The notes beneath the pieces are model-generated. The model had not been told where the DNA came from and ran no database searches. It was given only the letters and a program-made list of their open reading frames with translations. Both the position numbers and the translations under genes were made by a program. 64,000 nucleotides of DNA from Sphingomonas lacusdianchii (lineage in GTDB: Bacteria; Pseudomonadota; Alphaproteobacteria; Sphingomonadales; Sphingomonadaceae): contig NZ_JAKRET010000016.1 in assembly GCF_022664395.1 (NCBI RefSeq), forward strand, positions 1 through 64,000. The letters run 5' to 3'. Of this stretch, positions 36,116 to 43,339 are shown in pieces. Every line of letters starts with the position of its first letter. Within the stretch, counting starts at the first letter, position 1.

Positions 36116-37834
36116 ATGAAGATCGCCGATCTCATCACCGACACGCTGATCGCGGCGGGTGTCGAGCGGATTTGGGGCGTGACGGGCGATAGCCTGAACG
36201 CGATCAATGACAGCCTGCGCCGTTCGGGCGAAATCGAATGGATGCATGTCCGCCATGAGGAGGTCGCGGCCTTTTCGGCGGGCGCGGAGGCGGCGGCTAC
36301 GGGCAAACTGGCGGTGTGTGCGGGCAGCTGCGGGCCGGGCAATCTCCACCTCATCAACGGGCTGTTCGATTGCCAGCGCAACCGTGCGCCCGTCCTCGCC
36401 ATCGCCGCGCATATCCCGTCGAGCGAGATCGGCCTGAACTATTTCCAAGAGACGCACCCGACCGAGCTGTTCCGCGAATGCAGCCATTTCTGCGAGATGG
36501 TGCAGACCCCCGAACAGATGCCCGAACTGCTCCACCGCGCGCTGCGCACCGCGATCGGCAAGCAGGGGGTGGCGGTGCTGGTGATCCCCGGCGACGTGGC
36601 GCTGAAGGATGCGCCGGACAATGCCCGCGCCGATTTCGCGGCCCCCCTGCCCCCGCGCGTCGTGCCACAGGTGCAGGAAATCGCCCGGCTTGCCAAACTG
36701 CTCAACAGATCGCAGGCGGTGACGCTGCTCTGTGGGGCTGGCGTGGCGGGTGCGCATAACGAAGTCGTGGCGCTGGCGGCGGCGCTGAACGCCCCGATCG
36801 TCCATGCCTATCGCGGCAAGGAATGGATCGAATGGGACAACCCCTATGATGTCGGCATGACCGGGCTGATCGGCTTTTCGTCGGGCTATCATGCGATGAT
36901 GGAGTGCGACACGCTGCTGATGCTCGGCACCGATTTCCCCTATCGCAACTTCTATCCCGAAAAGGCGAAGATCGCGCAGATCGACCGCGATCCGTCGGCG
37001 CTCGGGCGGCGGGCGCAGATCGACGTCGGCATCGTCGGCGATGTGCGCGAGGCGGCGGCGCTGCTCACCCCGCAGATCGCGCCCGATCGCTCCGACGCTT
37101 TCCTGACGAAAGCGCGGGCGCATTATGCCAAGGCGCGCGAGGGGCTGGACGACCTCGCCACGGCGCGCGACGGCGACAAGCCGCTGCATCCGCAGTTCGT
37201 GGCGAAGGTGGTCGACCGGCTTGCGAGCGAGGATGCGGTGTTCACCGCCGATGTCGGCACGCCGGCGGTGTGGGCGGCGCGCTATCTGACGATGAACGGC
37301 CGGCGGCGGCTGATCGGGTCGTTCAATCACGGGTCGATGGCGAATGCGATGCCGCAGGCGCTGGGCGTGCAGGCGGCCTATCCGGGGCGGCAAATCGTGT
37401 CGCTGTCGGGTGATGGTGGTCTCACCATGTTGATGGGTGACATGCTGACCGCGGTGCAGATGAACCTGCCGATCAAGATCATCGTCTTCAACAATTCGAC
37501 ACTGGGCTTCGTCGAAATGGAACAGAAGGCGGCGGGTTATGTCGACACCAATGTCGCGCTGAAGAACCCCGATTTCGGCGCGGTCGCGGCGCAGATGGGC
37601 TTTTTCGGCGCGCGGGTGACGCGGTCGGACGAGCTGGAGAGCGTGCTGCGTGCCGCCTTCGCCCATGACGGCCCGGCGCTGGTCGATGTGGTGACCGAGA
37701 CGCTCGAACTCGCTATGCCGCCCAAGATCCAGGCCGAGCAGGTCAAGGGGTTCAGCCTCTACACGCTGCGCGCGATCATGAGCGGGCGCGGCGACGAGGT
37801 GCTGGAACTGGCCAAGGCCAATCTGCTGCGGTGA
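36116..37834 (+). CDS. poxB: Pyruvate:quinone oxidoreductase-like ThDP enzyme
   Basis: 572 residues, the normal PoxB length. It decarboxylates pyruvate to acetate with electrons to quinone. N-terminal ThDP-binding block includes RHEEVAAFSAGAEAAA (catalytic Glu near 49). Then SCGPGNLHLINGLFD, a central FAD-type domain and the C-terminal GDGGLTMLMGD (about residue 432) with NNSTLGFVEMEQ for ThDP-Mg binding. The ATG at 36116 is preceded by GAGGG. With mqo it gives the plasmid two quinone-reducing enzymes. A stress/aldehyde-related ThDP enzyme is the alternative. Confidence 0.87.
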   Translation: MKIADLITDTLIAAGVERIWGVTGDSLNAINDSLRRSGEIEWMHVRHEEVAAFSAGAEAAATGKLAVCAGSCGPGNLHLINGLFDCQRNRAPVLAIAAHIPSSEIGLNYFQETHPTELFRECSHFCEMVQTPEQMPELLHRALRTAIGKQGVAVLVIPGDVALKDAPDNARADFAAPLPPRVVPQVQEIARLAKLLNRSQAVTLLCGAGVAGAHNEVVALAAALNAPIVHAYRGKEWIEWDNPYDVGMTGLIGFSSGYHAMMECDTLLMLGTDFPYRNFYPEKAKIAQIDRDPSALGRRAQIDVGIVGDVREAAALLTPQIAPDRSDAFLTKARAHYAKAREGLDDLATARDGDKPLHPQFVAKVVDRLASEDAVFTADVGTPAVWAARYLTMNGRRRLIGSFNHGSMANAMPQALGVQAAYPGRQIVSLSGDGGLTMLMGDMLTAVQMNLPIKIIVFNNSTLGFVEMEQKAAGYVDTNVALKNPDFGAVAAQMGFFGARVTRSDELESVLRAAFAHDGPALVDVVTETLELAMPPKIQAEQVKGFSLYTLRAIMSGRGDEVLELAKANLLR

Positions 37835-38346
37835 TGCCGGGGCGGTTGGCGGCGGCGGCGTTCGTGCTGCGCTGTGCCGGTGCAGCGGTGCTGGCGCTGC
37901 CGATCGCGTCGTGGGCGGGGCTCGATCATCCGGTCTGGGCGACGGTATCGGCGCTGGTCGTGTCGCAGGACCGGTTGGGCGATACCCGGCGGACGCTGGG
38001 CTGGCGGCTCGTGGCGACGGCGGTCGGGATCGGGGTGGCGATCGCGGTCGGCAGCCTATTGGCCGGGGCCGGGCCGGGCGTGACTCTGGGCGTGGCCGTC
38101 GCGATCTGCGCCGCGCTGGTCCGCTGGCGGAGCGACCTGCGGCTGTCGATGTGGACCGCGGCGATCGTGCTGCTGACGGTGGCACCGGGCCAGGGCGTCG
38201 CCCAAGCCGGCTTCGCACGCGGGGTCGAGGTGCTGATCGGCTGCCTGGTCGGTGCAGCGCTGATCAATTGGCGGAGATGGCGGTGTTCCGCCCGCACCGA
38301 TCCGACGGTTGACATGTCGGGGTGTCGACATGTCGATTCATCGTAA
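37834..38346 (+). CDS. FUSC-like small membrane protein
   Basis: 170 residues from the ATG overlapping the poxB stop (TGATG). Four to five hydrophobic segments over residues 8-150, with ASWAGLDHPVWATVSALVVSQ, the typical start of the FUSC/aromatic-acid-exporter-like membrane half. It lacks the long soluble part of full-size family members. The last residues (VDMSGCRHVDSS) are encoded by a TGTCGACA repeat, so the tail has been shaped by that element. Coupled to poxB; function unknown, perhaps acid or lipid efflux. Confidence 0.65.
   Translation: MPGRLAAAAFVLRCAGAAVLALPIASWAGLDHPVWATVSALVVSQDRLGDTRRTLGWRLVATAVGIGVAIAVGSLLAGAGPGVTLGVAVAICAALVRWRSDLRLSMWTAAIVLLTVAPGQGVAQAGFARGVEVLIGCLVGAALINWRRWRCSARTDPTVDMSGCRHVDSS
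38311..38337. repeat. TGTCGACA repeat at the end of the FUSC-like gene
   Basis: GACATGTCGG followed by GGTGTCGACATGTCGA, overlapping the C-terminal codons of the gene. Same element as around parA. Confidence 0.6.
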
Positions 38347-38412
38347 GCGTTCGAAACCGTTTGGCTTCCAATAGCGTGCATTGTCGTTCGTGGAGGTTCC
38401 GGTAAGATTGGC

Positions 38413-39009
38413 TTGGCCGCATTCTTTCTGATCGCGTCGGTCGAGCAGACCCCGACCGAGACCGCATTCCAGCGCGGTATCGCCGAGAACGCAGCGTTTC
38501 GCCGCCAACAGTTCATCGCCGCCGGCCGGATGCCAATCGAGGATGCCGCGAGAAGCGGCCGGAATGTTCGCCGTTTGCAGGTCTCGGTCTGGCTTCCGGG
38601 CCGTCCGCCGACCATGGAGATTGAGCGCCATCGCGACGATCAGGTGACGCTGCTTCTGACGTGGAACGACAAACCCGCCGAGCGTCATGTCATCGCCGCT
38701 TCGATCTGGCAGGAACTCACTGCTCTGGACGCGGCGGTCTACGCGCCCGAAACCTATGATCCGAAACGCATCGGAAAGGTCCCGAACGGTTCCGTCGGCT
38801 GCCACGGTGACCGGGCCAGCTTTGAGGCGAATGTCGACGGGCAGGTGCGCACGGCGGGCGCCGCGCAATGTTTTCCACGGCTCGAATCCTTCAATCCGGC
38901 AAAGCTCGCCGTCATCAGGCTGTTCACGCAAGCGGCGGTGAAGACGCGGAATGATTGTGTCTTCGACGAAACCAAGCCGGCAGACTCGTTCGTGCAGTGC
39001 TTCCAATAA
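38413..39009 (+). CDS. Hypothetical protein
   Basis: 198 residues from a TTG start at 38413, with GGAGG about 15 bases upstream; the start codon is uncertain. The mature part looks globular and mixed alpha/beta, with several Cys residues (VGCHGD, AQCFPR, NDCVFDE, VQCFQ) that suggest a periplasmic, disulfide-bonded protein, and FNPAKLAVIRLFTQAA near the end. No family recognised. An N-terminal hydrophobic stretch (AAFFLIASV) may be the remainder of a signal peptide. Confidence 0.5.
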   Translation: MAAFFLIASVEQTPTETAFQRGIAENAAFRRQQFIAAGRMPIEDAARSGRNVRRLQVSVWLPGRPPTMEIERHRDDQVTLLLTWNDKPAERHVIAASIWQELTALDAAVYAPETYDPKRIGKVPNGSVGCHGDRASFEANVDGQVRTAGAAQCFPRLESFNPAKLAVIRLFTQAAVKTRNDCVFDETKPADSFVQCFQ

Positions 39010-39042
39010 CGAAGCGGGGAAACGACCGGTAACCGGGCTACG

Positions 39043-39195
39043 CTAGCCGCAGCCGTGATCGCAGAAGCGGAAGGCGATGTAGAAGGCAGCGGCCAACGGC
39101 AGGGCGAGCAGCAACAGGCACCCCCAGCCCAGCAGCTTATATTCGAGTTCGGGCTCGTCGCTCCACCGGAATGGCTCTGGATCCTCGTCGTCCAC
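39043..39195 (-). CDS. Tiny membrane protein
   Basis: 50 residues, GTG start at 39195 preceded by an AGGAT box. Acidic N-terminus (DDEDPEPFRWSDEPELEYK), then one hydrophobic helix (LLGWGCLLLLALPLAAAFYI) and a short tail with two Cys. Good codon usage and clear amphiphilic layout make it likely real. Unknown function. Confidence 0.5.
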   Translation of the reverse strand: MDDEDPEPFRWSDEPELEYKLLGWGCLLLLALPLAAAFYIAFRFCDHGCG

Positions 39196-39314
39196 GGCGA
39201 CATCCTATCCAGATGGCGGACGCTGCCAAGGTTCGCAGGGGCTTTTGCAGGGAAGCGATGGGGCCGGCCCACCAACGCCCTCCCGCGCCGCAACACGCCT
39301 CATACCCCATGGTA

Positions 39315-39479
39315 TCAGCCAATCGGCTTCGGCCGCATCAGCAACCACATCGGGGGCAAGCCGAGCGGAAACGGGAAGGCGGCGATCGTCATCAGTAGGA
39401 CGAGGAACGGCCCTGCCTTATCCAGCGTCCCGATTGCTATCGCTTCGACGAACGCCTTCATCGCCGCAGCATAAAACAT
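39315..39479 (-). CDS. Possible tiny membrane protein
   Basis: 54 residues (ATG 39479; an ATG at about 39461 is possible), mostly hydrophobic with two short helices (FLVLLMTIAAFPFPLGLPP). No good ribosome site. It lies just upstream of parA on the opposite strand. Unknown. Confidence 0.35.
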   Translation of the reverse strand: MFYAAAMKAFVEAIAIGTLDKAGPFLVLLMTIAAFPFPLGLPPMWLLMRPKPIG

Positions 39480-39508
39480 GGGATGAATCGACCGGCAATA
39501 CCCGTTCC

Positions 39509-39566
39509 GACACCTCGACAGCTTGACCTGTCGGCATGTCGACACGTAGAAGCAACGACATGCCGA
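39509..39566. repeat. TGTCGACA repeats in the parA promoter
   Basis: Several half and full copies: ACCTCGACAGCTTGACCTGTCGG, then CATGTCGACACG, and ACATGCCGAC overlapping the parA start. It fits an operator and/or centromere for the partition proteins. Confidence 0.65.
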
Positions 39567-40213
39567 CAATAGCCATCATCAGCCAGAAGGGCGGCGCGGG
39601 AAAGACGACGCTGGCGCTGCACCTTGCTGCCGCCGCACAGGCGTCGGGCCGGGTCGCGCTGGTCGTCGATACCGATCCGCAGGCGACCGCCAGCCAATGG
39701 GCATCGTGGCGCGGCGAGGCGCCTCCCGAAGTCATCGACAGCCCCCCGCCCCGTTTGGCCGCCAAGATCGCCGCTGCGACCGCGCAAGGCGCCGAGGTCA
39801 TCGTGATCGACACGCCGCCGCATGCCGACAGCGCGGCGCGCGCCGCAGTTGAGGCGGCGGACCTGGTGCTGATCCCGTGCCGGCCGAGCGCGTTCGACCT
39901 GTCGGCGATCCAGACCACCGCCAAGTTGGTGCAGCTGCTGCGCCGTCCGGCGTTCGTTGTGTTCACCGCCGGCCCGCCCAATGCGCCGCGCGTGTATCAG
40001 GAGGCTGGCGAGCTGGTCGACAGCTTCGGCACACCGCCCTGCCCCGTGCTGCTGCCTGATCGTGCCGCATACCGCCATGCCAGTGCCGAGGGGCGCACAG
40101 TCATGGAAAGCGAACCCGCCGGCAAGGCGGCCGAAGAGGTTCGCGAACTCTACAAGTGGACATGTCGACAGCTCGACATGCCGGCCCCCCGTTTCCGGAA
40201 AGTCATGGCATGA
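39560..40213 (+). CDS. parA: ParA-family partition ATPase
   Basis: 217 residues, small ParA without an N-terminal HTH domain (type Ib-like). Deviant Walker A ISQKGGAGKTTLALHLA with signature Lys10 and Lys15, Walker A' VVDTDPQATASQW and Walker B VIVIDTPPHADSAA. The product partitions the plasmid on the nucleoid by ATP-driven gradients with its partner. ATGA overlap with the next gene (RHH). Small ParA proteins lacking HTH usually leave repression to the RHH partner. Confidence 0.93.
   Translation: MPTIAIISQKGGAGKTTLALHLAAAAQASGRVALVVDTDPQATASQWASWRGEAPPEVIDSPPPRLAAKIAAATAQGAEVIVIDTPPHADSAARAAVEAADLVLIPCRPSAFDLSAIQTTAKLVQLLRRPAFVVFTAGPPNAPRVYQEAGELVDSFGTPPCPVLLPDRAAYRHASAEGRTVMESEPAGKAAEEVRELYKWTCRQLDMPAPRFRKVMA
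40158..40182. repeat. TGTCGACA repeat inside parA
   Basis: GGACATGTCGACAGCTCGACATG near the 3' end of parA, encoding WTCRQLDMP. Intragenic copy of the repeat. Confidence 0.6.
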
Positions 40214-40488
40214 GCCGCAAACCGTCCTTCGCCAATCTTCGCGACCGCGCGACCCCGCCGCCCCCTGCGCCGGCGGCCCCCGCCGCACCGGCCGATGCCG
40301 CCGTTGCTGACGCCAAGGGCCCGGCGAGCCGACAGGGCCGCAAGCAGATCGCCGGCTTCTTCACGCCCGACATGTCGCTGGCGATGCACATGCTGGCGAG
40401 GCGGCAGGACCGCAGCCTGCAGGCGCTGATGGCCGAGGCGTTCAACGACGTGCTGCGCAAATATGGCGAGAGCCCGATCGGGGAATAG
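40210..40488 (+). CDS. Ribbon-helix-helix partner of ParA
   Basis: 92 residues. A disordered Pro/Ala-rich N-terminus is followed by RKQIAGFFTPDMSLAMHMLARR and SLQALMAEAFNDVLRKYGE, i.e. a beta strand and two helices of the ParG/Omega/CopG-like RHH fold. The layout (flexible arm plus RHH) is that of ParG-type centromere-binding proteins. It overlaps parA by ATGA. It probably binds the neighbouring TGTCGACA repeats, represses the operon and stimulates ParA. The binding partner site is inferred. Confidence 0.8.
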   Translation: MSRKPSFANLRDRATPPPPAPAAPAAPADAAVADAKGPASRQGRKQIAGFFTPDMSLAMHMLARRQDRSLQALMAEAFNDVLRKYGESPIGE

Positions 40489-40489
40489 G

Positions 40490-40521
40490 CTGTCGACGGC
40501 TCTACCTGTCGACACGTCGAT
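40490..40521. repeat. TGTCGACA repeats after the RHH gene
   Basis: CTGTCGACGG and ACCTGTCGACACGTCGAT, a near-palindromic pair just after the stop codon. Confidence 0.65.
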
Positions 40522-40611
40522 CGGTTATGGTCGGCGACTGGACCCAAATTTTCTGCTCTATGTCCGATCAGGATCATGGACAGGGCGCGTTCCAGATTGC
40601 AAGAAACCCCG

Positions 40612-40752
40612 ATGGACCTGTCCCGCGAATTCATGGCCTATGCGATCATCGGTGTCGTCGCGCTGATCGTCATACCCTGGGCGATCGTCGCCTATCGCCG
40701 CCGCCAGCGCCGCCGCCTGCGCCAACGCGGGATCAAACGCTACGGCCACTGA
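40612..40752 (+). CDS. Tiny single-pass membrane protein
   Basis: 46 residues (ATG 40612; an in-frame ATG at 40576 would add 12). One hydrophobic helix (FMAYAIIGVVALIVIPWAIV) with a strongly basic cytoplasmic tail (YRRRQRRRLRQRGIKRYGH). It resembles tiny membrane proteins of unknown role. Ends exactly at a perfect TGTCGACA palindrome. Confidence 0.5.
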   Translation: MDLSREFMAYAIIGVVALIVIPWAIVAYRRRQRRRLRQRGIKRYGH

Positions 40753-40753
40753 C

Positions 40754-40775
40754 GTCGACCTGTCGACAGGTCGAC
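40754..40775. repeat. Perfect 22-base TGTCGACA palindrome
   Basis: The only perfect extended palindrome of the set: arms GTCGACC and GGTCGAC around TGTCGACA. It is the best candidate for the consensus. Confidence 0.7.
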
Positions 40776-40779
40776 GGCA

Positions 40780-41283
40780 TCAGTCGCGATGTTCGACCGT
40801 GTCGCCAGTGATCGCGGCCCATGGGTGGCGGGTTTGTTCCCAGTCCGACACCGTGGGCGGCGGAAATTGCGGGTCGGCAAAGGCGCCGACGGGAATCGCG
40901 ACCTCGCCCGGCCGGGCATCGTTGGTATAGGCGAGCGTCGATCCGCAGGTCGCGCAGAAGCGATAGGTCGTGCGGGTGCCGTCGCCCTCCAGCGCCGACC
41001 AGCGACTGGTCGGCCCGTCCAGCGATACGCGGTCCTGGGCGAAGCGGGCGTCGACCGCGAACGCGCTGCCGCTGCGGCGCTGACTGTCGGGGGAATGGTT
41101 GACCAGCACGCGCAGCGGTGCGCCGGTGCAGATGGCACGGACCGAGCCGCAGCGACAGGTGGCGAGCCGTCGGGTGGTGTCGACCGGGGGCGCGACCGGC
41201 GCGGCGAGCGGTTTCGCGATCAGCGTGCGGCGCAGCGGCTTGCCGCGCATCGCATCGATATCGCCGGGGGGCAGCGCGCTCAT
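40780..41283 (-). CDS. GFA-family (CENP-V/Gfa-like) zinc-binding protein
   Basis: 167 residues. Zinc motifs CRCGSV near residue 44 and CATCGSTL near residue 110, separated by a beta-rich region, as in the glutathione-dependent formaldehyde-activating family. The first 35 residues are poorly conserved and may not be translated; a later start is possible. Many family members have no known substrate. It lies beside the partition region, transcribed leftward. Confidence 0.75.
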   Translation of the reverse strand: MSALPPGDIDAMRGKPLRRTLIAKPLAAPVAPPVDTTRRLATCRCGSVRAICTGAPLRVLVNHSPDSQRRSGSAFAVDARFAQDRVSLDGPTSRWSALEGDGTRTTYRFCATCGSTLAYTNDARPGEVAIPVGAFADPQFPPPTVSDWEQTRHPWAAITGDTVEHRD

Positions 41284-41411
41284 CGACGGTCACCGCGCGA
41301 CGGCCCGGGTGACGGGATGCGCCGGTGCGTGGCGGAAAGATCGCGACGGTGCTGCGATGGTTGCCGGCCGTCCACGGACAATCACGATCCTCGTTACCAA
41401 TTCGTCCGACC

Positions 41412-42017
41412 TTAGGCCCGATCCGTCGACCCGGCAACTGCCGTAAACCAGTCATTTCCGCCAGTATCGGCAATTATCCGAGGGGGATGGAAGCCGGCAC
41501 CGGCCAACAGCGCACGATAGGCGCCCTCGCCCAGCGACCGCGACACCCGCCCGGTCAGCATGTCGCGCCACGTCGCGGCGATCCGCGGGGCGGTGAACAG
41601 GAAGCCGCCGCCGGGGTGGAGCGCCCGTCCGACACGCGCGATCAGCGCCGCCTGTGCCGCCTGTGCCGCCTGTGCCGCCTCGGGCAGCAGGAACAACAGC
41701 CCGACCGCGACCGCGCCGTCGAAGCGGCGGCCGAAGAAGCGACTGTCCTCGGCGGCTTCGAAGGCGGTATCGGCATCGGGCACGGCGCGGCGGAAGGCGG
41801 CAAGCAGGGTCGGGGAGGGATCGATCCCAGCGAGGCGGTGGCCCGCTTCGGCTAGTGTCGTCGCGACCGGCCAGCCACTGCCGCAACCGATGTCGAGGAT
41901 CGAGCTACCCAAGGGCAGGGCGCGGGCCCAGTCGCGCACGACCTCGACGCCGATGTCCGAGCGTGTGGCAAGGAAGCGGTCGGCGATCAAATCATAGCCG
42001 TTCGACCTGTCGGTCAT
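41412..42017 (-). CDS. Class I SAM-dependent methyltransferase
   Basis: 201 residues. The SAM-binding motif SSILDIGCGSGWPVATTLAE lies around residue 38, followed by LAGIDPSP and a typical Rossmann layout ending with FTAPRIAATWRDMLTG. A short Ala-Gln repeat (EAAQAAQAAQAALI) comes from a 9-base DNA repeat at about 41650-41682. The start overlaps the histidine kinase stop by ATGA. The methyl acceptor is unknown. Confidence 0.8.
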   Translation of the reverse strand: MTDRSNGYDLIADRFLATRSDIGVEVVRDWARALPLGSSILDIGCGSGWPVATTLAEAGHRLAGIDPSPTLLAAFRRAVPDADTAFEAAEDSRFFGRRFDGAVAVGLLFLLPEAAQAAQAAQAALIARVGRALHPGGGFLFTAPRIAATWRDMLTGRVSRSLGEGAYRALLAGAGFHPPRIIADTGGNDWFTAVAGSTDRA

Positions 42018-42050
42018 TCGACAATTCGACCTGTCGACATGTCGGACAGG
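42001..42050. repeat. TGTCGACA repeats at the kinase/methyltransferase junction
   Basis: TTCGACCTGTCGG and ATTCGACCTGTCGACATGTC. They encode the end of the kinase and the start of the methyltransferase, so they are intragenic copies of the partition-region repeat. Confidence 0.6.
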
Positions 42051-43159
42051 GTCAGGCGGAAGCAGGTCGCGTGTGTGTCGCTGAGCGTCAGCTCGCCGCC
42101 ATGGGCGCGGGCGATGCGGCGTGCGAGCGTCAGGCCGATGCCCGAGCCACCCGCCTTGTCGGTGTGGAACGGGCGGAAGATGCGCACGCGATCGGCGGCG
42201 GCGATGCCGGGGCCGCTGTCCTGCACCTCCGCCACGAAACCATGGTCGGCGCGTAGGGTCAGCGCGACCCGTGCCGGCGCGTCCGCAGCGAGCGCGGCTT
42301 CGGCGCCGTTCTGGAGCAATGCCCAGAGTGCCTGCACCATCTGGTCATGGTCGATCTGGGCGGTCCCTTCGGCTTGGACGGTCAGCGTCACCGCTTCGCC
42401 GAACCGCCCGCGGAACAGTCGCGCTAGATCGTCGGCCAGTTCGCCGAGCGCGACCGGGCCGGGCACCGGATCGGGCAGGCGGGCGAGTTCGCGATAGGCG
42501 CGGGTGAACCCCTCCAGCCCCTCGACACGGCGGGCAAGGGTGGAAAGGATATCGCCGAGCATCGCGTCGCCGCGGGCGGCGGCGGTCATTGCGCTGTCGG
42601 CCAGCGACACGATCGGCGACAAGCCGTTGAGCAGTTCGTGGCCGAGAATGTCGATCATCTCGTCGCTGGCGCGTTCCTGCGCGGCATGTTCCTCCGCCGC
42701 GATGTCGATCAGCGCGGCGAGGCGGGTGTCGGGGCCGAGCGTCACGGCATCGATCCGCCAGCGCCGCCCGGCATGGCGCAGATGCCGTGCGGCGGGATCG
42801 GTGAGCGCGGGTGGTGGCGCGGTCAGCCGGTCGTCGGCGACGAACAGCGCGCGTGCGGCGCGGTTGATCGCGCGGACCTGCGCCGCGTCGATGCGCAGCA
42901 ATGGGACGGGCACCTGATCGAGCAGCGCCGCGATCGGCAGCGTGTCGTGCGCCGTCGCGGGCGGGGCGGGGCTGGCCGCGGCGCGGCGCAGTGCGATCCA
43001 GCAGCCGAGCGCCAGCGCCCAGGCGATGATGCCGAGCGTGCCGAGCAGCGACCCCCACACGCCCGCCTGCCACGCCAGTACCAGCCCCGCGCCGCCAAGG
43101 GTGAGGGTGATGCCCGATCCGAGCGCGGCGAGGGTGCGGCGGTGTTCGGGGGTCAGCAT
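42014..43159 (-). CDS. Sensor histidine kinase
   Basis: 381 residues: two N-terminal membrane segments (about 12-32 and 40-58) with hardly any periplasmic part, a PAS-like region, then the dimerisation domain with the phospho-acceptor H174 in GHELLNGLSPIVSL, and the ATPase domain (ALWALLQNGAEAAL, DSGPGIAAADRVRIF, GGSGIGLTLARRIA). Membrane stress or small-molecule sensing is likely. It lies downstream of its response regulator (43340-44632) on the same strand and ends in a TGTCGACA repeat. Presumably controls the adjacent MacAB-like efflux operon. Confidence 0.88.
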   Translation of the reverse strand: MLTPEHRRTLAALGSGITLTLGGAGLVLAWQAGVWGSLLGTLGIIAWALALGCWIALRRAAASPAPPATAHDTLPIAALLDQVPVPLLRIDAAQVRAINRAARALFVADDRLTAPPPALTDPAARHLRHAGRRWRIDAVTLGPDTRLAALIDIAAEEHAAQERASDEMIDILGHELLNGLSPIVSLADSAMTAAARGDAMLGDILSTLARRVEGLEGFTRAYRELARLPDPVPGPVALGELADDLARLFRGRFGEAVTLTVQAEGTAQIDHDQMVQALWALLQNGAEAALAADAPARVALTLRADHGFVAEVQDSGPGIAAADRVRIFRPFHTDKAGGSGIGLTLARRIARAHGGELTLSDTHATCFRLTLSDMSTGRIVE

Positions 43160-43231
43160 GGGCGGTATATCGCGATGCGCCGGCGGTCGCCGACCTTTGC
43201 CCGGATACGGGGGTGGGGGTGCAAGCGGTCC

Positions 43232-43319
43232 GTACCCCCGCGCAGGCGGGGGCCCAGGGTGATGAAGCGCGACCGTGGTTCCGCGTGGCTCTGGACCGCC
43301 GCCTGCGCGGGGGTACGAC
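43232..43319. repeat. REP-like inverted element, copy 2
   Basis: GTACCCCCGCGCAGGCGGGGG (first 20 bases of the arm) with its imperfect inverted partner ending GCCTGCGCGGGGGTACGAC, about 30 bases apart. It lies between the response regulator and the kinase genes. Confidence 0.7.
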
Positions 43320-43339
43320 AGAAGGTAGAAGGGCAGGGC

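Noticed and set aside
36098..38218. A 706-codon minus-strand frame across poxB
   Set aside because: Shadow of PoxB and the FUSC-like gene, which carry clear motifs.
38311..40775. CRISPR array
   Set aside because: Repeats are palindromic, irregularly spaced and partly within genes; no cas genes are in the window.
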